A DNA stretch of 64,000 bases from Winogradskyella ludwigii (GTDB taxonomy: Bacteria > Bacteroidota > Bacteroidia > Flavobacteriales > Flavobacteriaceae). The position numbers and the translations under genes are program-made. A model generated the notes under the pieces. The model was not told the origin of the DNA and searched no databases. It worked only from the letters and a program-made list of their open reading frames with translations. Below are positions 55,335 to 64,000 of the stretch, in pieces. Positions within the stretch are counted from its first letter, which is position 1. Every line of letters begins with the position of its first letter. The stretch is taken from positions 434,001 through 498,000 of the forward strand of contig NZ_JABFDF010000002.1 of assembly GCF_013403985.1 (NCBI RefSeq). The letters are read 5' to 3'.

Positions 55335-56954
55335 TTATTGATCCTCTCCACCTACAACAGTTTTCAACACCTTAATATTAGGAATCTTTTTAGCAGCAAC
55401 TGTCATAATATCTTGATCTAAGATAATAAAATCTGCCAACTTTCCAACTTCAATACTTCCTTTTTCATCTTCTTCAAAATTAGAATAGGCCGCCCAAATA
55501 GTCATCCCTTTTAAGGTTTCTTCTCTAGTTAAAACATTTTCCATTTGAAAACCACCTTCTGGAAATCCTTCTAAATCTTGTCTTGCAACTGCAGCATAAA
55601 AGGTTAAAAACGGACTTACACGCTCTACAGGAAAATCGGTTCCTAAAGCGACTTTTCCGTAGGCTTCTAATAGTTGTTTGTATGCATAAGCGCCTTTTAT
55701 ACGCTCTTCTCCTACTCTATCTTCTGCCCAATACATATCGCTTGTGGCATGTGTTGGTTGTATAGATGGCATTACATTTTTATACAGCTCAAAATCTTCA
55801 GGTGAAACAATTTGAGCATGCTCTACTCTCCAACGTCTATCTTCTTTTCCTGATAAGACTTTATTATAGGTTTGTAAAACGGCATGATTTGCAGAATCTC
55901 CAATAGCATGTGTATTCATTTGAAATTCAGAATTGGCAATACGTTCTGCTGATGCTTTTAAAGTTTCTAAATCTGTAACCATTAAACCCAAATGACCAGG
56001 TTTATCAGAATACGATTCTCGTAACATAGCACCTCGAGATCCTAAGGCACCATCTGCATAAAACTTGAATGAGCGTACATTTAGATAATCTGTTTTAGTA
56101 ATCCCTTTATCTAAAAAGTAATCCAAATTATCCTCAGACGCGGACACCATAGCATAAATACGCATTTTTAAATCTCCGGATTTCTGAAGACTATCAATAA
56201 GTTCAATAGCTTCTTTATTTAATCCGGCATCATCAACAGTAGTTAAGCCCAAATCAAAACATATTTTTTGTGCTTCTAATAAAGCATTAGTCACATCGTT
56301 TCTTGTGGGTTGTGGCCAATGTTGCATTACTAACATTTCTGCATTATCAACTAAAACCCCTGTGAGTTCACCATTCTCTACAACGACTTCTCCACCTTCA
56401 ATTTTACTATTTACGGTTACATTTCCTAAATCTAAAGCGGCTTGATTTGCTAATATAGCATGACCATCGATACGTGTTAAAGCAATTGGTGTATTTGGAT
56501 ATAAGTTATCTAAAAGCTTCTTATTTGGAAATTCTTTTTCTTCCCAATCATTTTGATCCCAACCTCTTCCTAAAATAAATTTATTATTTCTTTCATTCTG
56601 AAAATCTAGAACACGTTTTACAACATCCTCAAAACTTTTTGTCCCAACTAAATCTACTGCTTGTTGATTAAAACCTAATCCTAAAAAGTGGCAATGAGCA
56701 TCAATAAATCCGGGAACAATAGTTTTGCCTTCGGCATTAATGGTATCTATAGCTTTGTATTTATTATCAATTTCAGAGGTCGTACCAACAGCTATTATTT
56801 TTCCATCTTTTACAGCAAATGATTCCGCTTTACTAAAAGCATCATCAACCGTATATATGTTTGCATTTGTAACAATTAAATCAGCTTGTTGTTTGTTTTC
56901 TTGACAAGCAAAAATGGTAATTAGTGCTAGGATTGTGAATAGTTTTTTTCTCAT
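55335..56954 (-). CDS. Amidohydrolase (YtcJ-like) lipoprotein
   Basis: A 539-residue lipoprotein-like enzyme. The signal peptide ends LALITIFAC (lipobox Cys 17). It then has an amidohydrolase fold: beta strands at the start (IVTNANIYTVDDAFSKAES), metal motif DAHCHFLGLG, RWRVEHAQIV, ALGTDFPVE and IEVGKLADFIILD at the end. It resembles YtcJ/N-substituted formamide deformylase. Substrate unknown. Confidence 0.9.
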   Translation of the reverse strand: MRKKLFTILALITIFACQENKQQADLIVTNANIYTVDDAFSKAESFAVKDGKIIAVGTTSEIDNKYKAIDTINAEGKTIVPGFIDAHCHFLGLGFNQQAVDLVGTKSFEDVVKRVLDFQNERNNKFILGRGWDQNDWEEKEFPNKKLLDNLYPNTPIALTRIDGHAILANQAALDLGNVTVNSKIEGGEVVVENGELTGVLVDNAEMLVMQHWPQPTRNDVTNALLEAQKICFDLGLTTVDDAGLNKEAIELIDSLQKSGDLKMRIYAMVSASEDNLDYFLDKGITKTDYLNVRSFKFYADGALGSRGAMLRESYSDKPGHLGLMVTDLETLKASAERIANSEFQMNTHAIGDSANHAVLQTYNKVLSGKEDRRWRVEHAQIVSPEDFELYKNVMPSIQPTHATSDMYWAEDRVGEERIKGAYAYKQLLEAYGKVALGTDFPVERVSPFLTFYAAVARQDLEGFPEGGFQMENVLTREETLKGMTIWAAYSNFEEDEKGSIEVGKLADFIILDQDIMTVAAKKIPNIKVLKTVVGGEDQ

Positions 56955-57083
56955 GGCGATTCTATTATGTTTTTATGTATCCGTGAATCTTAGCTATCCT
57001 TCTTATCGTTTTGACTATAAAAATATGTCAATTCGAATTTATAAAACTGATATTACTAGAAGTGACGAACATTGTAAAAATAA

Positions 57084-57112
57084 GAAAAGCGCTCCAAATT
57101 GGAACGCTTTTC
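57084..57112 (-). terminator. Terminator of the TPR / lipoprotein / barrel operon
   Basis: GAAAAGCG-N-TCCAA / TTGGA-N-CGCTTTTC (13 bp with one mismatch). On the minus strand the tail is TTTTCTTATTTTT. It lies 34 bp beyond the stop at 57146. Confidence 0.75.
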
Positions 57113-57145
57113 ATTTATAACAATAAGATGACCTTATAATTCTTT

Positions 57146-58870
57146 TTAAAAATCAAACTGATACGTTGCTCCTGCAAGAACTTGAATACCCTGTACAGGA
57201 TAATCCATCCAGCGTTCATAATTTTGACTAGCAATGTTGTTTGCTTTACCAAAAACAGATAACTGATCGTTTATTTTATAACCAACGTGTGCATTAATAT
57301 CAAAATAACTCTCTAGAGAGACTGTAGAAACCGCATTATTAAGTGAATTAAGTTCATCTACAAAAATTCTCTGATCCTTACGCTCTCCTACGAAGAACAA
57401 ACTTGAGCCTGCAAACCATTGTTCAGAAATTTGATAATCTATAAACAGAGATGCTGTAAGATCTGGCATATTCCAAGCCTCAGCTTGATTATCTGTACTG
57501 TAACTAAAATATTCTCCTTTTATACCTAAAGTAAAATTTCTATTGAAATCTACATTTAATTCTCCAGCTATTGAAATTGTTGAAACATCATCATATACAA
57601 CATTAAATGAATTACCATATTGATATTCTGTTAATGGTGCATTTGAAGCTGTGTTTGATTTATACATTGCTTTACCTTGTTCTGCATAATAATTAGCTTT
57701 TAAATTGTAACCAATAGTGTTAGTCAGCTTTCCTTTTATCCCTAAAAATGTTTTGTATTGCTGATTGGTTGGCGTGATAAATAAAGATGGTGATACAAAT
57801 GGATTTTCGTTAGCAAAATCATAATAAGAATTCTGAATTAAGCCTCCTTTTAGTCCTCCATAAGCAATTAACAATTCGTCTACTAAACGGTAAGAAGCTT
57901 CAATATTAGGATAAATATAAAATTTACTATCGCTGAATTCAGTATCCTTCAGATAGACTAATTTCACACCTAAGTCTAAGGTTAAATCGTCTTGAGACAT
58001 TTGGTATGATGGTGCAAAACCAAAGGTGATATTCCCATAATTAATATCACTTGTATTATTAAAATTCCTATCAAAAGAACCACTGATGTAATCTATAGAA
58101 AATTCTGCATTTATAGTTTCATCTTGCACAGGCACATCAAAACTAGTCTTAGCGACTAATCTGTTTTCTGCAGAATCTTGAATATCTCCAAAACGTCTAA
58201 AACGAAGACTTGCATCTTTAACAATAGCATCTTCAAAATCTATTTTACCACCAACATAAAAGTCGTTATACGTTTGGCCTGCATCTATATCATTAATGAC
58301 ATCTTCTGCATAATAATCTTGAGGCACTCCATACCAATTATAAGTTAATAAATTAAAGCCTCCATCTACTTGCCAAGTAAAATCTCTATCACTTTTTTTA
58401 TAATAGGCATTTAACTTAGTTTTTGAAAAATCATCATCCAATAGCACATCATCAATACCACCTTGAGACGAATGGTGACTGAAATATCCACCAACATTTT
58501 CGTTTCTACTTAATTCATGGTTTAAATAAACTTCACCTAAAATAGTGGTGTAAGTTCCTACACCTAACGATGCGTAATTATCGTATAATTTTATCGCTTT
58601 GGCTTTATCAACGGTTGCTGCTTTTCCTTTAGCTGGTGTAAACGTAGATGCCACAGGGATTGAGAAAATATTGTATTTTATTTCCTTTTTCTTAACGGCA
58701 TTTGAATCGTTCAATTTTGGATTATCTTTAATCTTAAAGGCATCTGAAATTGTTGGTGTATATGGTTTTATAACGTTAACCGTTTGGTCTGCTATGGTAT
58801 CTTTTTCTTGAGCATTACTAAAAGTTAAACTTAAAGCGAAAATTACTAAGATTATATATTTAATTTTCAT
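57146..58870 (-). CDS. Outer-membrane beta-barrel protein (TonB-receptor-like, without plug)
   Basis: A 574-residue protein with a signal peptide (FALSLTFSNAQ, cut near residue 20). Alternating strands from about residue 90 to the end finish with VLAGATYQFDF, the aromatic end of an outer-membrane barrel. There is no TonB plug, no carboxypeptidase-regulatory domain and no TonB box. The start (VNVIKPYTPTISDAFKIKDN) is a linker. It is third in an operon after the TPR and lipoprotein genes, so the three probably form a complex. Function is unknown. Confidence 0.85.
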   Translation of the reverse strand: MKIKYIILVIFALSLTFSNAQEKDTIADQTVNVIKPYTPTISDAFKIKDNPKLNDSNAVKKKEIKYNIFSIPVASTFTPAKGKAATVDKAKAIKLYDNYASLGVGTYTTILGEVYLNHELSRNENVGGYFSHHSSQGGIDDVLLDDDFSKTKLNAYYKKSDRDFTWQVDGGFNLLTYNWYGVPQDYYAEDVINDIDAGQTYNDFYVGGKIDFEDAIVKDASLRFRRFGDIQDSAENRLVAKTSFDVPVQDETINAEFSIDYISGSFDRNFNNTSDINYGNITFGFAPSYQMSQDDLTLDLGVKLVYLKDTEFSDSKFYIYPNIEASYRLVDELLIAYGGLKGGLIQNSYYDFANENPFVSPSLFITPTNQQYKTFLGIKGKLTNTIGYNLKANYYAEQGKAMYKSNTASNAPLTEYQYGNSFNVVYDDVSTISIAGELNVDFNRNFTLGIKGEYFSYSTDNQAEAWNMPDLTASLFIDYQISEQWFAGSSLFFVGERKDQRIFVDELNSLNNAVSTVSLESYFDINAHVGYKINDQLSVFGKANNIASQNYERWMDYPVQGIQVLAGATYQFDF

Positions 58871-58905
58871 GTGTATTATTTTGATTTGATTGAAACTATC
58901 TAACT

Positions 58906-59451
58906 CTATAAACCAGTTAATATTTGATCGAATTCCCCTGGTTGTAAGGGATTACATTCCGCAAAATTTTGTTCAATAGATGGATTATTAGTGAATAAAC
59001 AAAAGAAACCTGATTTTTTAAATGTTTGCTCATTCTCTACAACAATTTTGTATTTATAAGTTCCATCTGCTAATCCATCTACTCCAAACTGACCTTGAGT
59101 TTGAACAGGAAACAAATTATTAAAACCTGAACCATAATCAGTACTTTGAAACACAACCTCATCATCAATAGAATAAATAGTAACTTCATGATTATTATAT
59201 AATTCTATATTTTCTATTGGAAAATAATCATTGTTTCCGTCACCATTTGGCGTAAAAATATTATCAGCTATTATGTCACCTTGAGATTGATCTAAATTGT
59301 CTACATCTTCTCCAAATGCAGTTAATCCAGAACAGCAACCCGAAAACACATCTTCTTCGCCTTGATTATTGTCATCATCTCCACATGAAATGACTAGAAT
59401 TGTTAATACAATTATTGGAATATAAAATATGAGACTATTTATTTTTTTCAT
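58906..59451 (-). CDS. Lipoprotein with a CHU_C-like (gliding/T9SS C-terminal type) domain
   Basis: A 181-residue lipoprotein: lipobox VISC (Cys 23) followed by GDDDNNQGEED, an acidic lipoprotein export signal. The middle has FTPNGDGNNDYFPIENIELY (66-85) and VTIYSIDDEVVFQSTDYG, the pattern of the CHU_C (type B T9SS / gliding motility-associated) domain. Normally this domain is a C-terminal secretion signal of large T9SS cargoes; here it is nearly the whole protein of a lipoprotein. Four cysteines (CCSG, FCLF, ECNP) may form disulphides. It is second in the TPR-barrel operon. Confidence 0.82.
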   Translation of the reverse strand: MKKINSLIFYIPIIVLTILVISCGDDDNNQGEEDVFSGCCSGLTAFGEDVDNLDQSQGDIIADNIFTPNGDGNNDYFPIENIELYNNHEVTIYSIDDEVVFQSTDYGSGFNNLFPVQTQGQFGVDGLADGTYKYKIVVENEQTFKKSGFFCLFTNNPSIEQNFAECNPLQPGEFDQILTGL

Positions 59452-59513
59452 TACTTTAAATTAGGTTGATGATTTTTCACTTCGAGTAAGCTCTGTGACC
59501 ACATAGGGACTTG

Positions 59514-62500
59514 TTAGTTGTCGTCTGTTTCAACTGAAGAATTCGTCTTTGCTTCTTCAGCTTTTATTTTGTTTAATTCTTCTTGTGCTTCAGTAACAAC
59601 CTCTGTAAAATCTGGGAAGTTGCTAATTACACTTTCTAATATGTAGGTCGCTTGAAATGCATCTCCTAAAGCATAAAAATTCTTCGCCATTACCACCAAT
59701 CCTTTTGCACTAAACAATTTATAGCTACCATAATCCTTAGCTAATCTTTGAATAGTTGTATTCGAAGCTTCGTACTGACCTTCTTTATTTTTAAAATAAC
59801 CATTGTAGAATAAGGCTTCTGCAGCAACACTTCCTGTAGCAATCTTTTCAACTTCTGCATAAGCTGTTTTTGCTTTTGCTTCATTACCTGTTTTAATCGC
59901 AGAACGTGCAATCGTTAATTTAGCATCACTCTTAACCTTGTTATCTAATTTTAAGTTTTCTAATACTTTTTCTGCATAACGCTCTGCTTTAACGTAATCT
60001 TCAGTTTGGTAATACGCATTCATTAAGTTAGACTGTGCGTAGATGACATTCTGAGGGTAATCTGCTTCTGTTTCCAATCGTTTTAAAACAGGGACTGCGT
60101 TTTCCCAATCTGATTTGCTTAAATAAATCTCACAAAGCTTAACAACCGCTTGTTCTGTATATTCCGATTTTAAGTCATCTACAACGGCTCTGTAATGTGG
60201 TTGTGCATTATCATACAAATCTTTTTTGTAATACAATTGCGCCAAATAGAAATGGGCTTTTAAACTGCTAAGACCTTTAGGAAATTGCGTCAAATATTTA
60301 TTAAACTGACGAATGGCTTTATCTGTATCGTTATCTAAATAGGGTTTTTCTGCAGCTAAGTATGTAGTGTTATCTAATTCTACATCAGAAATCTCAACAT
60401 AATCTAAAGTTCTAACCCAAGTTGCATACTCGTCTACTTGACCTAAATCGATATAAATTAAACGTACTGTAGAAACTGCTTGAACTGCTTCTCCAGAACC
60501 TGGGAAATCAGTCGCTACTTTTTTAAACTTCGTTAATGCACGATTGTTATCATTTCCATTATAATAGACTAAACCTTGACGCAATAAGGCTTTTGAAGTA
60601 AAGGCACTTGTTTTGTATTCAGAATTTAAGCGATCATACATTTGCATGGCTTTCTCTGTATCGTTAGATTTTACATAAGAATTGGCCAACTCATACATGG
60701 CATCGTCTCGTAAAGCTGATTTTGGATACGTATTTATAAAAGATTTTAAAGCTGAAATTTTAGAAGAGCCTTTGCTTAAATATCCTTCACTCATTGCGAT
60801 TTGAAACGCTGCATAATCCGATTCGATTTCATTAATCTGAATCGCTTTTTTATAAGCATCAATAGCATCGTTATATTTACTAGACACAAAATAACCATCT
60901 GCTAATCTTAAATACGCATCATTTTGATGCAATTTGTCATTCGACTTATTCTTAATAAATTTCTCAAAATAGTTTGAAGCATTCGTATAATCTTTCAACT
61001 TAAAATACGTGTATGCTAAATTGTAATTTAGGTGGTCATTTTCTGATAAACTTGAAGATTCACTAAAACCATCAAACTGCTTAAATCCAATTAATGCATC
61101 GTTATAATTGGTTAAATTATATTCCGTTTCGGCTTTCCAAAATGTGGCTTTAGCAACAAAAATTGGATCTCTAGGTTCTTTTAATGATCCTTTAAAGAGC
61201 GACAAAGCCTCGTTATACTTATTCTCATTGTATAATTCTACAGCTCTAAAAAAGGCTACTTTTTGATAAGCCGCTTTATGCTCAAAACTGTTTTTACCTT
61301 TTAAAAGCACTAATGCTTCTTTATAATTTTTAGATGTGATGTATGAATCGATTAGTAACGTTTCAATTTCATCTTTATAACTTGTATTTGGATACTGGCT
61401 CAAGTACCCTGTTAAAACTTGTGGAACGGATTGATATGGGTTACCAATTTCATAACTAATCTTAGCATAATTTAACCACGCATCTTCTTGAATTTTTAAA
61501 TCAAAATCCATTTGCGATGCATTTCTAAACGCATTTAATGCTTCTTGTTTTTTCTCTAAATTAATATAACTCTCACCCAAATGGTAATAGGCATTCTGAG
61601 CTACTGGATTATCTCCACCTATAATTTTATTGAATTCTGAAATCGCACTTTCAAAATCATTTTGTTTGTAATACGCATATCCTAATTGGTAATAATCTGT
61701 ATTATTCCACTTTCTGTCTTTGCCTTTATAGTCTTTTAAATACGGAATAGCTTTGGCATACTGCTCCAGATTAAAATAACTTTCACCTATAATTTTAGAT
61801 AATTCAGATTTTTCAGCGGCATTACTTTTAGGCAATTGCGCTTCAGCCAATTCTATGGCTTTTTCAAACTTTCCTAACTTAAAATTTAAATCGGCCTGAT
61901 AATAAGATAACTTCTCTTTGTACTTTTCGTTATCACTAACTTGATCAAAATACTCATTTGCTTTATCGTAGTCATCGCCTTGATACGCCATAAAACCAAT
62001 GTAGTACTTCGCTTGCGATCCGTATTCTTTAGAATTTACTACACGATTAAAATACTTAGTCGCTTTCTTTTCGTCTTTAGTCGAATACAAGGCATATCCA
62101 TAATTAAAATTAAAACGTTCTTTTTCGGCTTGTGCCATATTGCGCTCATCAACTTTGTCGTACCACTTGCGTGCATAGGCATACTTTCCATTGTTAAAAT
62201 AATAATCTGCAACATCTAAAAAAGCGGTATTTTTCTTAGTACTTGTTGGATAGTCCTCAACAAATTCTGTGATCAAATTATCGGCATTATTTTGATTTAA
62301 TCGTACAGCGCAATTGGCTATATAATAAGCGCAATCAGATTCTACAGTTGCATCTTCAGTATTTAACTTTACATCGTCAAATAAAGATTGTGCTGCTTTA
62401 AACTGATTATTATTATATAACGTTAATGCCTTTTGATAATCTTGCAAATCGTTAGTATATATCGCGGATTTTTGCGCCATTCCTATTGAAGAAATTACAA

Positions 62501-62537
62501 GAAAAACGATGATTAATTGTCTTTTAAAGAACATCAT
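59514..62537 (-). CDS. Large TPR protein, first gene of the TPR / lipoprotein / barrel operon
   Basis: A 1007-residue protein with a signal peptide (IIVFLVISSIGMAQ, cut near residue 21) and about 20 tandem TPR-like repeats over its whole length, for example FESAISEFNKIIGGDNPVAQ and YDNAQPHYRAVVDDLKSEYT. It has no other domain. The C-terminus is acidic (KAEEAKTNSSVETDDN). Long periplasmic TPR proteins act as scaffolds for outer-membrane or secretion complexes; here it is cotranscribed with a CHU_C-like lipoprotein and a plugless barrel. A -7 box (TATATTTG) lies 36 bp before its ATG. Confidence 0.92.
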   Translation of the reverse strand: MMFFKRQLIIVFLVISSIGMAQKSAIYTNDLQDYQKALTLYNNNQFKAAQSLFDDVKLNTEDATVESDCAYYIANCAVRLNQNNADNLITEFVEDYPTSTKKNTAFLDVADYYFNNGKYAYARKWYDKVDERNMAQAEKERFNFNYGYALYSTKDEKKATKYFNRVVNSKEYGSQAKYYIGFMAYQGDDYDKANEYFDQVSDNEKYKEKLSYYQADLNFKLGKFEKAIELAEAQLPKSNAAEKSELSKIIGESYFNLEQYAKAIPYLKDYKGKDRKWNNTDYYQLGYAYYKQNDFESAISEFNKIIGGDNPVAQNAYYHLGESYINLEKKQEALNAFRNASQMDFDLKIQEDAWLNYAKISYEIGNPYQSVPQVLTGYLSQYPNTSYKDEIETLLIDSYITSKNYKEALVLLKGKNSFEHKAAYQKVAFFRAVELYNENKYNEALSLFKGSLKEPRDPIFVAKATFWKAETEYNLTNYNDALIGFKQFDGFSESSSLSENDHLNYNLAYTYFKLKDYTNASNYFEKFIKNKSNDKLHQNDAYLRLADGYFVSSKYNDAIDAYKKAIQINEIESDYAAFQIAMSEGYLSKGSSKISALKSFINTYPKSALRDDAMYELANSYVKSNDTEKAMQMYDRLNSEYKTSAFTSKALLRQGLVYYNGNDNNRALTKFKKVATDFPGSGEAVQAVSTVRLIYIDLGQVDEYATWVRTLDYVEISDVELDNTTYLAAEKPYLDNDTDKAIRQFNKYLTQFPKGLSSLKAHFYLAQLYYKKDLYDNAQPHYRAVVDDLKSEYTEQAVVKLCEIYLSKSDWENAVPVLKRLETEADYPQNVIYAQSNLMNAYYQTEDYVKAERYAEKVLENLKLDNKVKSDAKLTIARSAIKTGNEAKAKTAYAEVEKIATGSVAAEALFYNGYFKNKEGQYEASNTTIQRLAKDYGSYKLFSAKGLVVMAKNFYALGDAFQATYILESVISNFPDFTEVVTEAQEELNKIKAEEAKTNSSVETDDN

Positions 62538-62572
62538 TTGATAAGTGTTTTATTGATGATTTTATGTTGTAG

Positions 62573-62580
62573 CAAATATA
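62573..62580 (-). promoter_or_regulatory. Putative -7 box of the TPR operon
   Basis: TATATTTG on the minus strand fits TAnnTTTG and lies 36 bp before the ATG at 62537. The -33 TTTG at the expected distance is not clear. Confidence 0.55.
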
Positions 62581-62870
62581 ATTCATTACTAAATCTATAA
62601 CGATGGAATTTGTTTATAATTATAAACGGAGTTATTAAATATTAGTTTTCGGTTTTTATACATAATTATCTCATTAAAAAATAGCCTTTGAACGTCGTAG
62701 AAGTTTGAAATGACATTGGGAGATTCGCATTTTAAGTTCTATTTTTACAGACCGTAAATCAGTCCTTGTTTTTCAAATAAAACAACTGATTTTCTCTTAG
62801 TTAATATCATTTACACCAACAAATTCTGAATTTTCCGAAACAACAGAATTGGTAAACAAAAACATATATT
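62581..62870. other. Intergenic region before trpA without a supported gene
   Basis: The 333-bp gap between the TPR gene and trpA holds the minus-strand -7 box and no ORF I can support. A weak inverted repeat AATTCTG / CAGAATT lies at 62822-62850. No trpB remnant, leader peptide with Trp codons, or terminator/antiterminator pair is visible. Confidence 0.6.
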
Positions 62871-63632
62871 TTGAATAGAATAAACCAAAAATTAAACGAA
62901 GACCACAAACTATTATCTATATATTTTACGGCTGGGTATCCAAATACTAACGATACTGCTACTATAATTGAAAGCTTAGAAAAAAGTGGTGTAGATATGT
63001 TAGAAATAGGGTTACCCTTTAGCGATCCACTTGCAGATGGGCCAACTATTCAAGCCAGTTCTACAGAGGCTTTAAAAAATGGAATGACTAGCGAATTGTT
63101 ATTTGAGCAATTAAAAGACATTAGAAAAACGGTTTCTATTCCATTAATTATCATGGGTTATTTTAATCCTATGTTGCAATATGGTGTTGAAGCATTTTGT
63201 AAAAAATGTCAAGACGTTGGTATTGATGGACTTATTATTCCTGATTTACCTGTTGATGTTTATCATTCAGAATATAAATCAACATTTGAAAAATATGGTT
63301 TAATCAATGTCCTTTTAATTACTCCACAAACGTCTGAAGAACGCATTCGCTATATCGATTCTGTTTCTAACGGCTTTATTTATATGGTAAGTTCTGCTAG
63401 TGTTACAGGAAGTAGTTCTGGTTTTGGAGAAGAACAAACTAATTATTTTAAGCGAATTGCAGATATGAAATTAAAAAATCCACAAATTGTAGGTTTTGGT
63501 ATTTCAGATAATGAAACATTTACGCAAGCCACCCAATATGCAAAAGGTGCTATTATTGGGAGTGCTTTTATTAAGCATATCACTAAGAATGGTGTCAATT
63601 CAACAGAGAACTTTGTAAAATCGATATTATAA
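62871..63632 (+). CDS. trpA: Tryptophan synthase alpha subunit
   Basis: A 253-residue TIM-barrel enzyme. E45 (MLEIGLPFSDPLADGPTIQ) and D56 are the catalytic acid/base pair; GYFNPMLQYG, GLIIPDLPVD and SSSGFGEEQTNYFKRIADM are the expected segments. It cleaves indole-3-glycerol phosphate to indole and glyceraldehyde-3-phosphate. The start is TTG at 62871; the sequence NRINQKLNEDHKLLSIYFTA matches the usual family start after the initiator. There is no trpB directly before it. Confidence 0.95.
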   Translation: MNRINQKLNEDHKLLSIYFTAGYPNTNDTATIIESLEKSGVDMLEIGLPFSDPLADGPTIQASSTEALKNGMTSELLFEQLKDIRKTVSIPLIIMGYFNPMLQYGVEAFCKKCQDVGIDGLIIPDLPVDVYHSEYKSTFEKYGLINVLLITPQTSEERIRYIDSVSNGFIYMVSSASVTGSSSGFGEEQTNYFKRIADMKLKNPQIVGFGISDNETFTQATQYAKGAIIGSAFIKHITKNGVNSTENFVKSIL

Positions 63633-63633
63633 T

Positions 63634-63858
63634 ATGAAAGTATTAAACGATTGGAGATTAATAATCTTGCTATGCCTAACATTGGGTTTAGCTCCATTTT
63701 TTCCTGAACCACATATTCTAGGTAAAATTAAATGGATAGCAGGAGGAGCAAACGGCATGACCATAAAAGATTGGTTTGATGTTGTGCTCCACGGATTTCC
63801 ATTTGTTTTACTTCTAAGACTAATTATTGTAAAAATCACAAAGAAAAATGTCGCTTAA
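63634..63858 (+). CDS. Small conserved membrane protein downstream of trpA
   Basis: A 74-residue protein with two hydrophobic segments (about 8-22 and 50-66), starting [20 protein letters not shown] and with the motif [19 protein letters not shown] know similar proteins in flavobacteria only as hypothetical or misnamed RND transporter. It starts one base after trpA and overlaps trmL by 11 bp, so all three are probably cotranscribed. Confidence 0.8.
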   Translation: MKVLNDWRLIILLCLTLGLAPFFPEPHILGKIKWIAGGANGMTIKDWFDVVLHGFPFVLLLRLIIVKITKKNVA

Positions 63859-64000
63859 CATTGTACTTATAGAACCCGAAATACCAAATAACACAGGTAA
63901 CATTGGTCGTTTGGCATTAGCCACCGGATCTACATTACATCTTGTAAAACCTTTTGGATTTGAAATTGATGACAAACGGCTTAAACGCGCAGGACTCGAT
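63848..64000 (+). CDS. trmL: tRNA (cytidine(34)-2'-O)-methyltransferase, N-terminal part cut by the window edge
   Basis: ATG at 63848 opens a frame of 51 residues to the window end. It reads [20 protein letters not shown] then [20 protein letters not shown] and RLKRAGLD, the classical start of TrmL (SpoU family), which methylates the 2'-hydroxyl of position 34 in tRNA-Leu. The C-terminal knot is outside the window. It overlaps its upstream neighbour by 11 bp. Confidence 0.92.
   Translation, partial: MSLNIVLIEPEIPNNTGNIGRLALATGSTLHLVKPFGFEIDDKRLKRAGLD

Noticed and set aside
62581..62870. trp attenuator leader before trpA
   Set aside because: There is no short ORF with tandem Trp codons, no terminator/antiterminator pair and no TRAP-type GAG/TAG repeats.

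Overview
The window comes from a member of the Bacteroidota, almost certainly a (probably marine) Flavobacteriaceae. The DNA is AT-rich (about two thirds A+T by eye). Promoters fit the Bacteroidota consensus TTTG - about 19 bp - TAnnTTTG instead of -35/-10. Several families typical of flavobacteria are present (DUF2851, DUF3467, PspC, a CHU_C-like domain, a lipoprotein export signal of acidic residues after the lipobox Cys). There is no phage, plasmid, CRISPR array or IS element; this is chromosomal core sequence with some accessory genes.

Layout. 1-7.2 kb: the N-terminus of a P-loop ATPase, a DEAD-box RNA helicase, a DUF2306 membrane protein, a minus-strand ECF sigma / anti-sigma / two secreted proteins operon, a carboxypeptidase-regulatory-like protein and an MFS transporter. 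7.2-10 kb: a VanX-type D-Ala-D-Ala dipeptidase, an AlkB-type oxygenase and an alpha/beta hydrolase preceded by paired palindromes. 10.1-12.2 kb: a compact five-gene SPFH operon with two very small genes (DUF4177 and a ribbon-helix-helix protein). 12.2-19.8 kb: a DUF819 transporter, a lipoprotein, a solo tRNA-Thr, an idi-queD-manA unit, prfC, yjdI-like and a DUF3467 gene whose 3' end is tandemly duplicated.

19.9-33.3 kb is the large information-processing operon on the minus strand, transcribed as tRNA-Thr(TGT), tRNA-Tyr, tRNA-Gly, tRNA-Thr(GGT), tuf, tRNA-Trp, secE, nusG, rplK, rplA, rplJ, rplL, rpoB, rpoC. It starts at a consensus promoter at 33296-33326 and ends at a terminator at 19894-19929. 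33.5-42.9 kb: hpf, a tyrosine recombinase, a lipoprotein alpha-amylase of the archaeal (GH13_7) type with a LacI-type operator, comEA-like plus acyl-CoA dehydrogenase, an AGCS symporter, and a DUF2851 - PspC - K+ channel unit. 43-45.8 kb: a FIST sensor and a hybrid histidine kinase with overlapping ends. 46.2-57 kb: methyltransferases, a cystathionine-beta-synthase-like enzyme, a LolC-like permease, a NamZ-type lipoprotein, GDPD, a decayed sterol desaturase pseudogene, YkgJ and a YtcJ-like amidohydrolase. 57.1-62.5 kb: an operon of a 1007-residue TPR protein, a lipoprotein with a CHU_C-like domain, and an outer-membrane barrel. 62.9-64 kb: trpA standing apart from trpB, a small membrane protein, and the start of trmL.

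The most unusual non-coding structures are: (1) both identical tRNA-Thr(TGT) genes are preceded by a consensus promoter followed at once by a terminator-like hairpin and U-tract that begins near the transcription start; (2) a perfect 21-bp inverted repeat, each arm itself a 16-bp near-palindrome, before the alpha/beta hydrolase; (3) the 110-bp tail duplication behind the DUF3467 gene; (4) an inverted repeat filling the rpoB-rpoC gap. No complete, clearly new defence or biosynthetic system is visible.
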